Assembly: GCA_963556195.1 (NCBI GenBank)
Contig: CAUVYP010000245.1
Span: 1 to 64,000, forward strand
DNA length: 64,000 nt
DNA from: Sepiola atlantica
Lineage: Eukaryota; Mollusca; Cephalopoda; Sepiida; Sepiolidae
Reading direction: 5' to 3'
The notes beneath the pieces were generated by a model. The model had not been told where the DNA came from. It saw only the letters and a program-made list of their open reading frames with translations, and did not search any database. Below are positions 11,966-24,427 of this stretch, one piece after another (positions within the stretch are counted from its first letter, which is position 1; every line of letters begins with the position of its first letter). The position numbers and the translations under genes are program-made.

Positions 11966-12709
11966 TTGTTGATGTTTTGCGTATTCAGTTTGTATCGACA
12001 TATCTCCGGGAGTACAAGAGCTGAACTTCTGAAACTTACTACTTCAGTAGAATATGTATTTCCGCTATGGTTTGCAAAGTTTTGTTGCACAATTTTTATA
12101 AATGTTGAAGTTATAAACAAAAGCGAAATCAACTTTAAATCGCCTTAAATTTTGTTGATTTTTTGCGTATTCAGTTTGTATCGACATATCTCCGGGAGTA
12201 CAAGAGCTGAACTTCTGAAACTTGGTACTTCAGTAGAAAATGTGTGTCCGCTTATGTCTGCAAAGTTTCGGAGCACAATTCTTATAAATGTGGAAGTTAT
12301 AAACAAAAGCGATATCAACTTTAAATCGCACTAAATTTTGTTGATGTTTTGCGTATTCAGTTTGTATCGACATATCTCCGGGAGTACAAGAGCTGAACTT
12401 CTGAAACTTGGTACGTCAGTAGAAAATGTGTGTCCGCTAATGTCTGCAAAGTTTCGGAGCACAATTCTTATAAATGTGGAAGTTATAAACAAAAGCGATA
12501 TCAACTTTAAATCGCACTAAATTTTGTTGATGTTTTGCGTATTCGGTTGTTATCAACATATCTCCGGGAGTACAAGAGCTGAACTTCTGAAACTTGGTAC
12601 TTCAGTAGAATATGTATTTCCGCTATTGTCTGCAAAGTTTTGTTGCACAATTCTTATAAATGTGGAAGTTATAAACAAAAGCGATATCAACTTTAAATCG
12701 CCTTAAATT
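11966..12709. repeat. Entry into the HOR core (4 monomers)
   Basis: Order: type 1 with aatttttataaatgttg, A with ttgattttttg, type 7, type 14. With the following monomer this matches the order at 8,990-9,919 at 2,976 bp. The last monomer (12,524-12,709) is the first with tatcaac in place of tatcgac, the form found throughout the core. Confidence 0.8.
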
Positions 12710-15499
12710 TTGTTGATGTTTTGCGTATTCAGTTTGTATCGACATATCTCCGGGAGTACAAGAGCTGAACTTCTTAAACTTGGTACTTCAGTAGTGAATG
12801 TGTGTCCGCTAATGTCTGCAAAGTTTCGGAGCACAATTCTTATAAATGTGGAAGTTATAAACAAAAGCGATATCAACTTTAAATCGCACTAAATTTTGTT
12901 GATGTTTTGCGTATTCAGTTTGTATCGACATATCTCCGGGAGTACAAGAGCTGAACTTCTGAAACTTACTACTTCAGTAGAATATGTATTTCCGCTATGG
13001 TTTGCAAAGTTTTGTTGCACAATTCTTATAAATGTGGAAGTTATAAACAAAAGCGATATCAACTTTAAATCGCCTTAAATTATGTTGATGTTTTGCGTAT
13101 TCAGTTTGTATCGACATATCTCCGGGAGTACAAGAGCTGAACTTCTGAAACTCCGTACTTCAGTAGAATATGTTTGTCCGCTATTGTCTGCAAAGTTTCG
13201 GAGCACAATTCTTATAAATGTGGAAGTTATAAACAAAAGCGATATCAACTTTAAATCGCACTAAATTTTGTTGATGTTTTGCGTATTCAGTTTGTATCGA
13301 CATATCTCCGGGAGTACAAGAGCTGTACTTCTGAAACTTGTTACTTCAGTAGAATATGTATTTCCGCTATTGTCTGCAAAGTTTTGTTGCACAATTCTTA
13401 TAAATGTGGAAGTTATAAACAAAAGCGATATCAACTTTAAATCGCCTTAAAATTTGTTGATGTTTTGCGTATTGAGTTTGTATCGACATATCTCCGGGAG
13501 TACAAGAGCTGAACTTCTGAAACTTGGTACTTCAGTAGAATATGTGTGTCCGCTAATATCTGCAAAGTTTCGGAGCACAATTCTTATAAATGTGGAAGTT
13601 ATAAACAAAAGCGATATCAACTTTAAATCGCACTAAATTTTGTTGATGTTTTGCGTATTCAGTTTGTATCGACATATCTCCGGGAGTACAAGAGCTGAAC
13701 TTCTGAAACTTACTACTTCAGTAGAATATGTATTTCCGCTATTGTCTGCATAGTTTTGTTGCACAATTCTTATAAATGTGGAAGTTATAAACAAAAGCGA
13801 TATCAACTTTAAATCGCCTTAAATTTTGTTGATGTTTTGCGTATTCAGTTTGTATCGATATATCTCCGGGAGTACAAGAGCTGAACTTCTGAAACTTGGT
13901 ACTTCAGTAGAAAATGTGTGTCCGCTTATGTCTGCAAAGTTTCGGAGCACAATTCTTATAAATGTGGAAGTTATAAACAAAAGCGATATCAACTTTAAAT
14001 CGCACTAAATTTTGTTGATGTTTTGCGTATTCAGTTTGTATCGACATATCTCCGGGAGTACAAGAGCTGAACTTCTGAAACTTGGTACGTCAGTAGAAAA
14101 TGTGTGTCCGCTAATGTCTGCAAAGTTTCGGAGCACAATTCTTATAAATGTGGAAGTTATAAACAAAAGCGATATCAACTTTAAATCGCACTAAATTTTG
14201 TTGATGTTTTGCGTATTCAGTTTGTATCGACATATCTCCGGGAGTACAAGAGCTGAACTTCTGAAACTTGGTACTTCAGTAGAAAATGTGTGTCCGCTAA
14301 TGTCTGCAAAGTTTCGGAGCACAATTCTTATAAATGTGGAAGTTATAAACAAAAGCGATATCAACTTTAAATCGGACTAAATTTTGTTGATGTTTTGCGT
14401 ATTCAGTTTGTATCGACATATCTCCGGGAGTACAAGAGCTGAACTTCTGAAACTTGGTACTTCAGTAGAATATGTGTGTCCGCTATTGTCTGCAAAGTTT
14501 CGGAGCCCAATTCTTATAAATGTGGAAGTTATAAACAAAAGCGATATCAACTTTAAATCGCCTTAAATTTTGTTGATGTTTTGCGTATTCAGTTTGTATC
14601 GACATATTTCCGGGAGTACAAGAGCTGAACTTCTTAAACTTGGTACTTCAGTAGTAAATGTGTGTCCGCTAATGTCTGCAAAGTTTCGGAGCACAATTCT
14701 CATAAATGTGGAAGTTATAAACAAAAGCGATATCAACTTTAATTCGCACTAAATTTTGTTGATGTTTTGCGTATTCAGTTTGTATCGACATATCTCCGGG
14801 AGTACAAGAGCTGAACTTCTGAAACTTGGTACTTCAGTAGCATATGTATTTCCGCTATTGTCTGCAAAGTTGTGTTGCACAATTCTTATAAATGTGGAAG
14901 TTATAAACAAAAGCGATATCAACTTTAAATCGCACTAAATTTTGTTGATGTTTTGCGTATTCAGTTTGTATCGACATATCTCCGGGAGTACAAGAGCTGA
15001 ACTTCTGAAACTTGGTACTTCAGTAGAAAATGTGTGTCCGCTAATATCTGCAAAGTTTCGGAGCACAATTCTTATAAATGTGGAAGTTATAAACAAAAGC
15101 GATATCAACTTTAAATCGCACTAAATTTTGTTGATGTTTTGCGTATTCAGTTTGTATCGACATATCTCCGGGAGTACAAGAGCTGAACTTCTGAAACTTG
15201 GTACGTCAGTAGAAAATGTGTGTCCGCTAATGTCTGCAAAGTTTCGGAGCACAGTTCTTATAAATGTGGAAGTTATAAACAAAAGCGATATCAACTTTAA
15301 ATCGCACTAAATTTTGTTGATGTTTTGCGTATTCGGTTGTTATCAACATATCTCCGGGAGTACAAGAGCTGAACTTCTGAAACTTGGTACTTCAGTAGAA
15401 TATGTATTTCCGCTATTGTCTGCAAAGTTTTGTTGCACAATTCTTATAAATGTGGAAGTTATAAACAAAAGCGATATCAACTTTAAATCGCCTTAAATT
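12710..15499. repeat. Canonical 15-monomer HOR, copy O1
   Basis: Contains types 15 then 1 to 14 in order, in 2,790 bp. It differs from the next copy at scattered bases: the type 1 monomer keeps gatatc and ends with aattatgttg, type 3 has gagctgtac and cttgttac, type 5 has ctgcatag, and type 11 has gtagcatatg. The rest match O2 closely. Confidence 0.9.
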
Positions 15500-18288
15500 T
15501 TGTTGATGTTTTGCGTATTCAGTTTGTATCGACATATCTCCGGGTGTACAAGAGCTGAACTTCTTAAACTTGGTACTTCAGTAGTGAATGTGTGTCCGCT
15601 AATGTCTCCAAAGTTTCGGAGCACAATTCTTATAAATGTGGAAGTGATAAACAAAAGCGATATCAACTTTAAATCGCACTAAATTTTGTTGATGTTTTGC
15701 GTATTCAGTTTGTATCGACATATCTCCGGGAGTACAAGAGCTGAACTTCTGAAACTTACTACTTCAGTAGAATATGTTTTTCCGCTATGGTTTGCAAAGT
15801 TTTGTTGCACAATTCTTATAAATGTGGAAGTTATAAACAAAAGCGAAATCAACTTTAAATCGCCTTAAATTTTGTTGATGTTTTGCGTATTCAGTTTGTA
15901 TCCACATATCTCCGGGAGTACAAGAGCTGAACTTCTGAAACTCCGTACTTCAGTAGAATATGTTTGTCCGCTATTGTCTGCAAAGTTTCGGAGCACAATT
16001 CTTATAAATGTGGAAGTTATAAACAAAAGCGATATCAACTTTAAATCGCACTAAATTTTGTTGATGTTTTGCGTATTCAGTTTGTATCGACATATCTCCG
16101 GGAGTACAAGAGCTGAACTTCTGAAACTTGGTACTTCAGTAGAATATGTATTTCCGCTATTGTCTGCAAAGTTTTGTTGCACAATTCTTATAAATGTGGA
16201 AGTTATAAACAAAAGCGATATCAACTTTAAATCGCCTTAAATTTTGTTGATGTTTTGCGTATTGAGTTTGTATCGACATATCTCCGGGAGTACAAGAGCT
16301 GAACTTCTGAAACTTGGTACTTCAGTAGAATATGTGTGTCCGCTAATATCTGCAAAGTTTCGGAGCACAATTCTTATAAATGTGGAAGTTATAAACAAAA
16401 GCGATATCAACTTTAAATCGCACTAAATTTTGTTGATGTTTTGCGTATTCAGTTTGTATCGACATATCTCCGGGAGTACAAGAGCTGAACTTCTGAAACT
16501 TACTACTTCAGTAGAATATGTATTTCCGCTATTGTCTGCAAAGTTTTGTTGCACAATTCTTATAAATGTGGAAGTTATAAACAAAAGCGATATCAACTTT
16601 AAATCGCCTTAAATTTTGTTGATGTTTTGCGTATTCAGTTTGTATCGATATATCTCCGGGAGTACAAGAGCTGAACTTCTGAAACTTGGTACTTCAGTAG
16701 AAAATGTGTGTCCGCTTATGTCTGCAAAGTTTCGGAGCACAATTCTTATAAATGTGGAAGTTATAAACAAAAGCGATATCAACTTTAAATCGCACTAAAT
16801 TTTGTTGATGTTTTGCGTATTCAGTTTGTATCGACATATCTCCGGGAGTACAAGAGCTGAACTTCTGAAACTTGGTTCGTCAGTAGAAAATGTGTGTCCG
16901 CTAATGTCTGCAAAGTTTCGGAGCACAATTCTTATAAATGTGGAAGTTATAAACAAAAGCGATATCAACTTTAAATCGCACTAAATTTTGTTGATGTTTT
17001 GCGTATTCAGTTTGTATCGACATATCTCCGGGAGTACAAGAGCTGAACTTCTGAAACTTGGTACTTCAGTAGAAAATGTGTGTCCGCTAATGTCTGCAAA
17101 GTTTCGGAGCACAATTCTTATAAATGTGGAAGTTATAAACAAAAGCGATATCAACTTTAAATCGGACTAAATTTTGTTGATGTTTTGCGTATTCAGTTTG
17201 TATCGACATATCTCCGGGAGTACAAGAGCTGAACTTCTGAAACTTGGTACTTCAGTAGAATATGTGTGTCCGCTATTGTCTGCAAAGTTTCGGAGCCCAA
17301 TTCTTATAAATGTGGAAGTTATAAACAAAAGCGATATCAACTTTAAATCGCCTTAAATTTTGTTGATGTTTTGCGTATTCAGTTTGTATCGACATATTTC
17401 CGGGAGTACAAGAGCTGAACTTCTTAAACTTGGTACTTCAGTAGTAAATGTGTGTCCGCTAATGTCTGCAAAGTTTCGGAGCACAATTCTCATAAATGTG
17501 GAAGTTATAAACAAAAGCGATATCAACTTTAATTCGCACTAAATTTTGTTGATGTTTTGCGTATTCAGTTTGTATCGACATATCTCCGGGAGTACAAGAG
17601 CTGAACTTCTGAAACTTGGTACTTCAGTAGAATATGTATTTCCGCTATTGTCTGCAAAGTTGTGTTGCACAATTCTTATAAATGTGGAAGTTATAAACAA
17701 AAGCGATATCAACTTTAAATCGCCTTAAATTTTGTTGATGTTTTGCGTATTCAGTTTGTATCGACATATCTCCGGGAGTACAAGAGCTGAACTTCTGAAA
17801 CTTGGTACTTCAGTAGAAAATGTGTGTCCGCTAATATCTGCAAAGTTTCGGAGCACAATTCTTATAAATGTGGAAGTTATAAACAAAAGCGATATCAACT
17901 TTAAATCGCACTAAATTTTGTTGATGTTTTGCGTATTCAGTTTGTATCGACATATCTCCGGGAGTACAAGAGCTGAACTTCTGAAACTTGGTACGTCAGT
18001 AGAAAATGTGTGTCCGTTATGTCTGCAAAGTTTCGGAGCACAGTTCTTATAAATGTGGAAGTTATAAACAAAAGCGATATCAACTTTAAATCGCACTAAA
18101 TTTTGTTGATGTTTTGCGTATTCGGTTGTTATCAACATATCTCCGGGAGTACAAGAGCTGAACTTCTGAAACTTGGTACTTCAGTAGAATATGTATTTCC
18201 GCTATTGTCTGCAAAGTTTTGTTGCACAATTCTTATAAATGTGGAAGTTATAAACAAAAGCCATATCAACTTTAAATCGCCTTAAATT
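15500..18288. repeat. Canonical 15-monomer HOR, copy O2
   Basis: Types 15 then 1 to 14 in 2,789 bp, one base short because of the deletion near 18,016. Private marks include cgggtgtac, gtctccaaag and gaagtgataaac in the first monomer, tatccacat in the third, and gcgat changed to gccat near 18,261. It leads directly into block P1, whose first monomer is again type 15. Confidence 0.9.
17918..18102. repeat. 185-bp monomer (1-bp deletion at about 18016)
   Basis: A type 13 monomer reading gtccgttatgtc where others read gtccgctaatgtc or gtccgcttatgtc, so one base is missing. It is the only shortened monomer in the window and has not been copied elsewhere in it. Confidence 0.9.
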
Positions 18289-20520
18289 TTGTTGATGTTT
18301 TGCGTATTCAGTTTGTATCGACATATCTCCGGGAGTACAAGAGCTGAACTTCTTAAACTTGGTACTTCAGTAGTGAATGTGTGTCCGCTAATGTCTTCAA
18401 AGTTTCGGAGCACAATTCTTATAAATGTGGAAGTTATAAACAAAAGCGATATCAACTTTAAATCGCACTAAATTTTGTTGATGTTTTGCGTATTCAGTTT
18501 GTATCGACATATCTCCGGGAGTACAAGAGCTGAACTTCTGAAACTTACTACTTCAGTAGAATATGTATTTCCGCTATGGTTTGCAAAGTTTTGTTGCACA
18601 ATTCTTATAAATGTGGAAGTTATAAACAAAAGCGAAATCAACTTTAAATCGCCTTAAATTTTGTTGATGTTTTGCGTATTCAGTTTGTATCGACATATCT
18701 CCGGGAGTACAAGAGCTGAACTTCTGAAACTCCGTACTTCAGTAGAATATGTTTGTCCGCTATTGTCTGCAAAGTTTCGGAGCACAATTCTTATAAATGT
18801 GGAAGTTATAAACAAAAGCGATATCAACTTTAAATCGCACTAAATTTTGTTGATGTTTTGCGTATTCAGTTTGTATCGACATATCTCCGGGAGTACAAGA
18901 GCTGAACTTCTGAAACTTGGTACTTCAGTAGAATATGTATTTCCGCTATTGTCTGCAAAGTTTTGTTGCACAATTCTTATAAATGTGGAAGTTATAAACA
19001 AAAGCGATATCAACTTTAAATCGCCTTAAATTTTGTTGATGTTTTGCGTATTGAGTTTGTATCGACATATCTCCGGGAGTACAAGAGCTGAACTTCTGAA
19101 ACTTGGTACTTCAGTAGAATATGTGTGTCCGCTAATATCTGCAAAGTTTCGGAGCACAATTCTTATAAATGTGGAAGTTATAAACAAAAGCGATATCAAC
19201 TTTAAATCGCACTAAATTTTGTTGATGTTTTGCGTATTCAGTTTGTATCGACATATCTCCGGGAGTACAAGAGCTAAACTTCTGAAACTTACTACTTCAG
19301 TAGAATATGTATTTCCGCTATTGTCTGCAAAGTTTTGTTGCACAATTCTTATAAATGTGGAAGTTATAAACAAAAGCGATATCAACTTTAAATCGCCTTA
19401 AATTTTGTTGATGTTTTGCGTATTCAGTTTGTATCGATATATCTCCGGGAGTACAAGAGCTGAACTTCTGAAACTTGGTACTTCAGTAGAAAATGTGTGT
19501 CCGCTTATGTCTGCAAAGTTTCGGAGCACAATTCTTATAAATGTGGAAGTTATAAACAAAAGCGATATCAACTTTAAATCGCACTAAATTTTGTTGATGT
19601 TTTGCGTATTCAGTTTGTATCGACATATCTCCGGGAGTACAAGAGCTGAACTTCTGAAACTTGGTACGTCAGTAGAAAATGTGTGTCCGCTAATGTCTGC
19701 AAAGTTTCGGAGCACAATTCTTATAAATGTGGAAGTTATAAACAAAAGCGATATCAACTTTAAATCGCACTAAATTTTGTTGATGTTTTGCGTATTCAGT
19801 TTGTATCGACATATCTCCGGGAGTACAAGAGCTGAACTTCTGAAACTTGGTACTTCAGTAGAAAATGTGTGTCCGCTAATGTCTGCAAAGTTTCGGAGCA
19901 CAATTCTTATAAATGTGGAAGTTATAAACAAAAGCGATATCAACTTTAAATCGGACTAAATTTTGTTGATGTTTTGCGTATTCAGTTTGTATCGACATTT
20001 CTCCGGGAGTACAAGAGCTGAACTTCTGAAACTTGGTACTTCAGTAGAATATGTATTTCCGCTATTGTCTGCAAAGTTGTGTTGCACAATTCTTATAAAT
20101 GTGGAAGTTATAAACAAAAGCGATATCAACTTTAAATCGCCTTAAATTTTGTTGATGTTTTGCGTATTCAGTTTGTATCGACATATCTCCGGGAGTACAA
20201 GAGCTGAACTTCTGAAACTTGGTACTTCAGTAGAAAATGTGTGTCCGCTAATATCTGCAAAGTTTCGGAGCACAATTCTAATAAATGTGGAAGTTATAAA
20301 CAAAAGCGATATCAACTTTAAATCGGACTAAATTTTGTTGATGTTTTGCGTATTCAGTTTGTATCGACATATCTCCGGGAGTACAAGAGCTGAACTTCTG
20401 AAACTTGGTACTTCAGTAGAATATGTGTGTCCGCTATTGTCTGCAAAGTTTCGGAGCCCAATTCTTATAAATGTGGAAGTTATAAACAAAAGCGATATCA
20501 ACTTTAAATCGCCTTAAATT
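18289..20520. repeat. HOR derivative block P1 (12 monomers)
   Basis: Order 15-1-2-3-4-5-6-7-8-11-12-9 in 2,232 bp. Compared with the canonical 15-mer, monomers 9 and 10 are missing between 8 and 11, and 12 (with a gac end) joins straight to 9. Private marks are gagctaaac in type 5, gacatttctcc in type 11 and attctaataaatg in type 12. All three recur in P2 and P3. Confidence 0.92.
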
Positions 20521-22195
20521 TTGTTGATGTTTTGCGTATTCAGTTTGTATCGACATATTTCCGGGAGTACAAGAGCTGAACTTCTTAAACTTGGTACTTC
20601 AGTAGTAAATGTGTGTCCGCTAATGTCTGCAAAGTTTCGGAGCACAATTCTCATAAATGTGGAAGTTATAAACAAAAGCGATATCAACTTTAATTCGCAC
20701 TAAATTTTGTTGATGTTTTGCGTATTCAGTTTGTATCGACATATCTCCGGGAGTACAAGAGCTGAACTTCTGAAACTTACTACTTCAGTAGAATATGTAT
20801 TTCCGCTATGGTTTGCAAAGTTTTGTTGCACAATTCTTATAAATGTTGAAGTTATAAACAAAAGCGAAATACAACTTTAAATCGCCTTAAATTTTGTTGA
20901 TGTTTTGCGTATTCAGTTTGTATCGACATATCTCCGGGAGTACAAGAGCTGAACTTCTGAAACTCCGTACTTCAGTAGAATATGTTTGTCCGCTATTGTC
21001 TGCAAAGTTTCGGAGCACAATTCTTATAAATGTGGAAGTTATAAACAAAAGCGATATCAACTTTAAATCGCACTAAATTTTGTTGATGTTTTGCGTATTC
21101 AATTTGTATCGACATATCTCCGGGAGTACAAGAGCTGAACTTCTGAAACTTGGTACTTCAGTAGAATATGTATTTCCGCTATTGTCTGCAAAGTTTTGTT
21201 GCACAATTCTTATAAATGTGGAAGTTATAAACAAAAGCGATATCAACTTTAAATCGCCTTAAATTTTGTTGATGTTTTGCGTATTCAGTTTGTATCGACA
21301 TATCTCCGGGAGTACAAGAGCTGAACTTCTGAAACTTGGTACGTCAGTAGAAAATGTGTGTCCGCTAATGTCTGCAAAGTTTCGGAGCACAATTCTTATA
21401 AATGTGGAAGTTATAAACAAAAGCGATATCAACTTTAAATCGCACTAAATTTTGTTGATGTTTTGCGTATTCAGTTTGTATCGACATATCTCCGGGAGTA
21501 CAAGAGCTGAACTTCTGAAACTTGGTACTTCAGTAGAAAATGTGTGTCCGCTAATGTCTGCAAAGTTTCGGAGCACAATTCTTATAAATGTGGAAGTTAT
21601 AAACAAAAGCGATATCAACTTTAAATCGGACTAAATTTTGTTGATGTTTTGCGTATTCAGTTTGTATCGACATATCTCCGGGAGTACAAGAGCTGAACTT
21701 CTGAAACTTGGTACTTCAGTAGAATATGTGTGTCCGCTATTGTCTGCAAAGTTTCGGAGCCCAATTCTTATAAATGTGGAAGTTATAAACAAAAGCGATA
21801 TCAACTTTAAATCGCCTTAAATTTTGTTGATGTTTTGCGTATTCAGTTTGTATCGACATATTTCCGGGAGTACAAGAGCTGAACTTCTTAAACTTGGTAC
21901 TTCAGTAGTAAATGTGTGTCCGCTAATGTCTGCAAAGTTTCGGAGCACAATTCTCATAAATGTGGAAGTTATAAACAAAAGCGATATCAACTTTAATTCG
22001 CACTAAATTTTGTTGATGTTTTGCGTATTCAGTTTGTATCGACATATCTCCGGGAGTACAAGAGCTGAACTTCTGAAACTTGGTACTTCAGTAGAATATG
22101 TATTTCCGCTATTGTCTGCAAAGTTGTGTTGCACAATTCTTATAAATGTGGAAGTTATAAACAAAAGCGATATCAACTTTAAATCGCCTTAAATT
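20521..22195. repeat. HOR derivative block Q1 (9 monomers)
   Basis: Order 10-1-2-3-7-8-9-10-11 in 1,675 bp, including the 187-bp type 1 monomer. Two private differences from Q2 are visible: aatgttgaag in the type 1 monomer and attcaatttg in the type 3 monomer. Confidence 0.92.
20707..20893. repeat. 187-bp type 1 monomer (+A at about 20871)
   Basis: Reads gaaatacaac where other type 1 monomers read gaaatcaac. The same inserted A is at about 27,010 and 31,661, always after a type 10 monomer and before type 2, so the three are descendants of one insertion copied by block duplication. It also has aatgttgaag, unlike the other two. Confidence 0.93.
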
Positions 22196-24427
22196 TTGTT
22201 GATGTTTTGCGTATTCAGTTTGTATCGACATATCTCCGGGAGTACAAGAGCTGAACTTCTTAAACTTGGTACTTCAGTAGTGAATGTGTGTCCGCTAATG
22301 TCTTCAAAGTTTCGGAGCACAATTCTTATAAATGTGGAAGTTATAAACAAAAGCGATATCAACTTTAAATCGCACTAAATTTTGTTGATGTTTTGCGTAT
22401 TCAGTTTGTATCGACATATCTCCGGGAGTACAAGAGCTGAACTTCTGAAACTTACTACTTCAGTAGAATATGTATTTCCGCTATGGTTTGCAAAGTTTTG
22501 TTGCACAATTCTTATAAATGTGGAAGTTATAAACAAAAGCGAAATCAACTTTAAATCGCCTTAAATTTTGTTGATGTTTTGCGTATTCAGTTTGTATCGA
22601 CATATCTCCGGGAGTACAAGAGCTGAACTTCTGAAACTCCGTACTTCAGTAGAATATGTTTGTCCGCTATTGTCTGCAAAGTTTCGGAGCACAATTCTTA
22701 TAAATGTGGAAGTTATAAACAAAAGCGATATCAACTTTAAATCGCACTAAATTTTGTTGATGTTTTGCGTATTCAGTTTGTATCGACATATCTCCGGGAG
22801 TACAAGAGCTGAACTTCTGAAACTTGGTACTTCAGTAGAATATGTATTTCCGCTATTGTCTGCAAAGTTTTGTTGCACAATTCTTATAAATGTGGAAGTT
22901 ATAAACAAAAGCGATATCAACTTTAAATCGCCTTAAATTTTGTTGATGTTTTGCGTATTGAGTTTGTATCGACATATCTCCGGGAGTACAAGAGCTGAAC
23001 TTCTGAAACTTGGTACTTCAGTAGAATATGTGTGTCCGCTAATATCTGCAAAGTTTCGGAGCACAATTCTTATAAATGTGGAAGTTATAAACAAAAGCGA
23101 TATCAACTTTAAATCGCACTAAATTTTGTTGATGTTTTGCGTATTCAGTTTGTATCGACATATCTCCGGGAGTACAAGAGCTAAACTTCTGAAACTTACT
23201 ACTTCAGTAGAATATGTATTTCCGCTATTGTCTGCAAAGTTTTGTTGCACAATTCTTATAAATGTGGAAGTTATAAACAAAAGCGATATCAACTTTAAAT
23301 CGCCTTAAATTTTGTTGATGTTTTGCGTATTCAGTTTGTATCGATATATCTCCGGGAGTACAAGAGCTGAACTTCTGAAACTTGGTACTTCAGTAGAAAA
23401 TGTGTGTCCGCTTATGTCTGCAAAGTTTCGGAGCACAATTCTTATAAATGTGGAAGTTATAAACAAAAGCGATATCAACTTTAAATCGCACTAAATTTTG
23501 TTGATGTTTTGCGTATTCAGTTTGTATCGACATATCTCCGGGAGTACAAGAGCTGAACTTCTGAAACTTGGTACGTCAGTAGAAAATGTGTGTCCGCTAA
23601 TGTCTGCAAAGTTTCGGAGCACAATTCTTATAAATGTGGAAGTTATAAACAAAAGCGATATCAACTTTAAATCGCACTAAATTTTGTTGATGTTTTGCGT
23701 ATTCAGTTTGTATCGACATATCTCCGGGAGTACAAGAGCTGAACTTCTGAAACTTGGTACTTCAGTAGAAAATGTGTGTCCGCTAATGTCTGCAAAGTTT
23801 CGGAGCACAATTCTTATAAATGTGGAAGTTATAAACAAAAGCGATATCAACTTTAAATCGGACTAAATTTTGTTGATGTTTTGCGTATTCAGTTTGTATC
23901 GACATTTCTCCGGGAGTACAAGAGCTGAACTTCTGAAACTTGGTACTTCAGTAGAATATGTATTTCCGCTATTGTCTGCAAAGTTGTGTTGCACAATTCT
24001 TATAAATGTGGAAGTTATAAACAAAAGCGATATCAACTTTAAATCGCCTTAAATTTTGTTGATGTTTTGCGTATTCAGTTTGTATCGACATATCTCCGGG
24101 AGTACAAGAGCTGAACTTCTGAAACTTGGTACTTCAGTAGAAAATGTGTGTCCGCTAATATCTGCAAAGTTTCGGAGCACAATTCTAATAAATGTGGAAG
24201 TTATAAACAAAAGCGATATCAACTTTAAATCGGACTAAATTTTGTTGATGTTTTGCGTATTCAGTTTGTATCGACATATCTCCGGGAGTACAAGAGCTGA
24301 ACTTCTGAAACTTGGTACTTCAGTAGAATATGTGTGTCCGCTATTGTCTGCAAAGTTTCGGAGCCCAATTCTTATAAATGTGGAAGTTATAAACAAAAGC
24401 GATATCAACTTTAAATCGCCTTAAATT
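22196..24427. repeat. HOR derivative block P2 (12 monomers)
   Basis: Same 12-monomer order and private marks as P1 (gagctaaac, gacatttctcc, attctaataaatg). I saw no difference from P3, which follows it directly, so the P2-P3 pair looks like a very recent tandem duplication. Confidence 0.93.
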
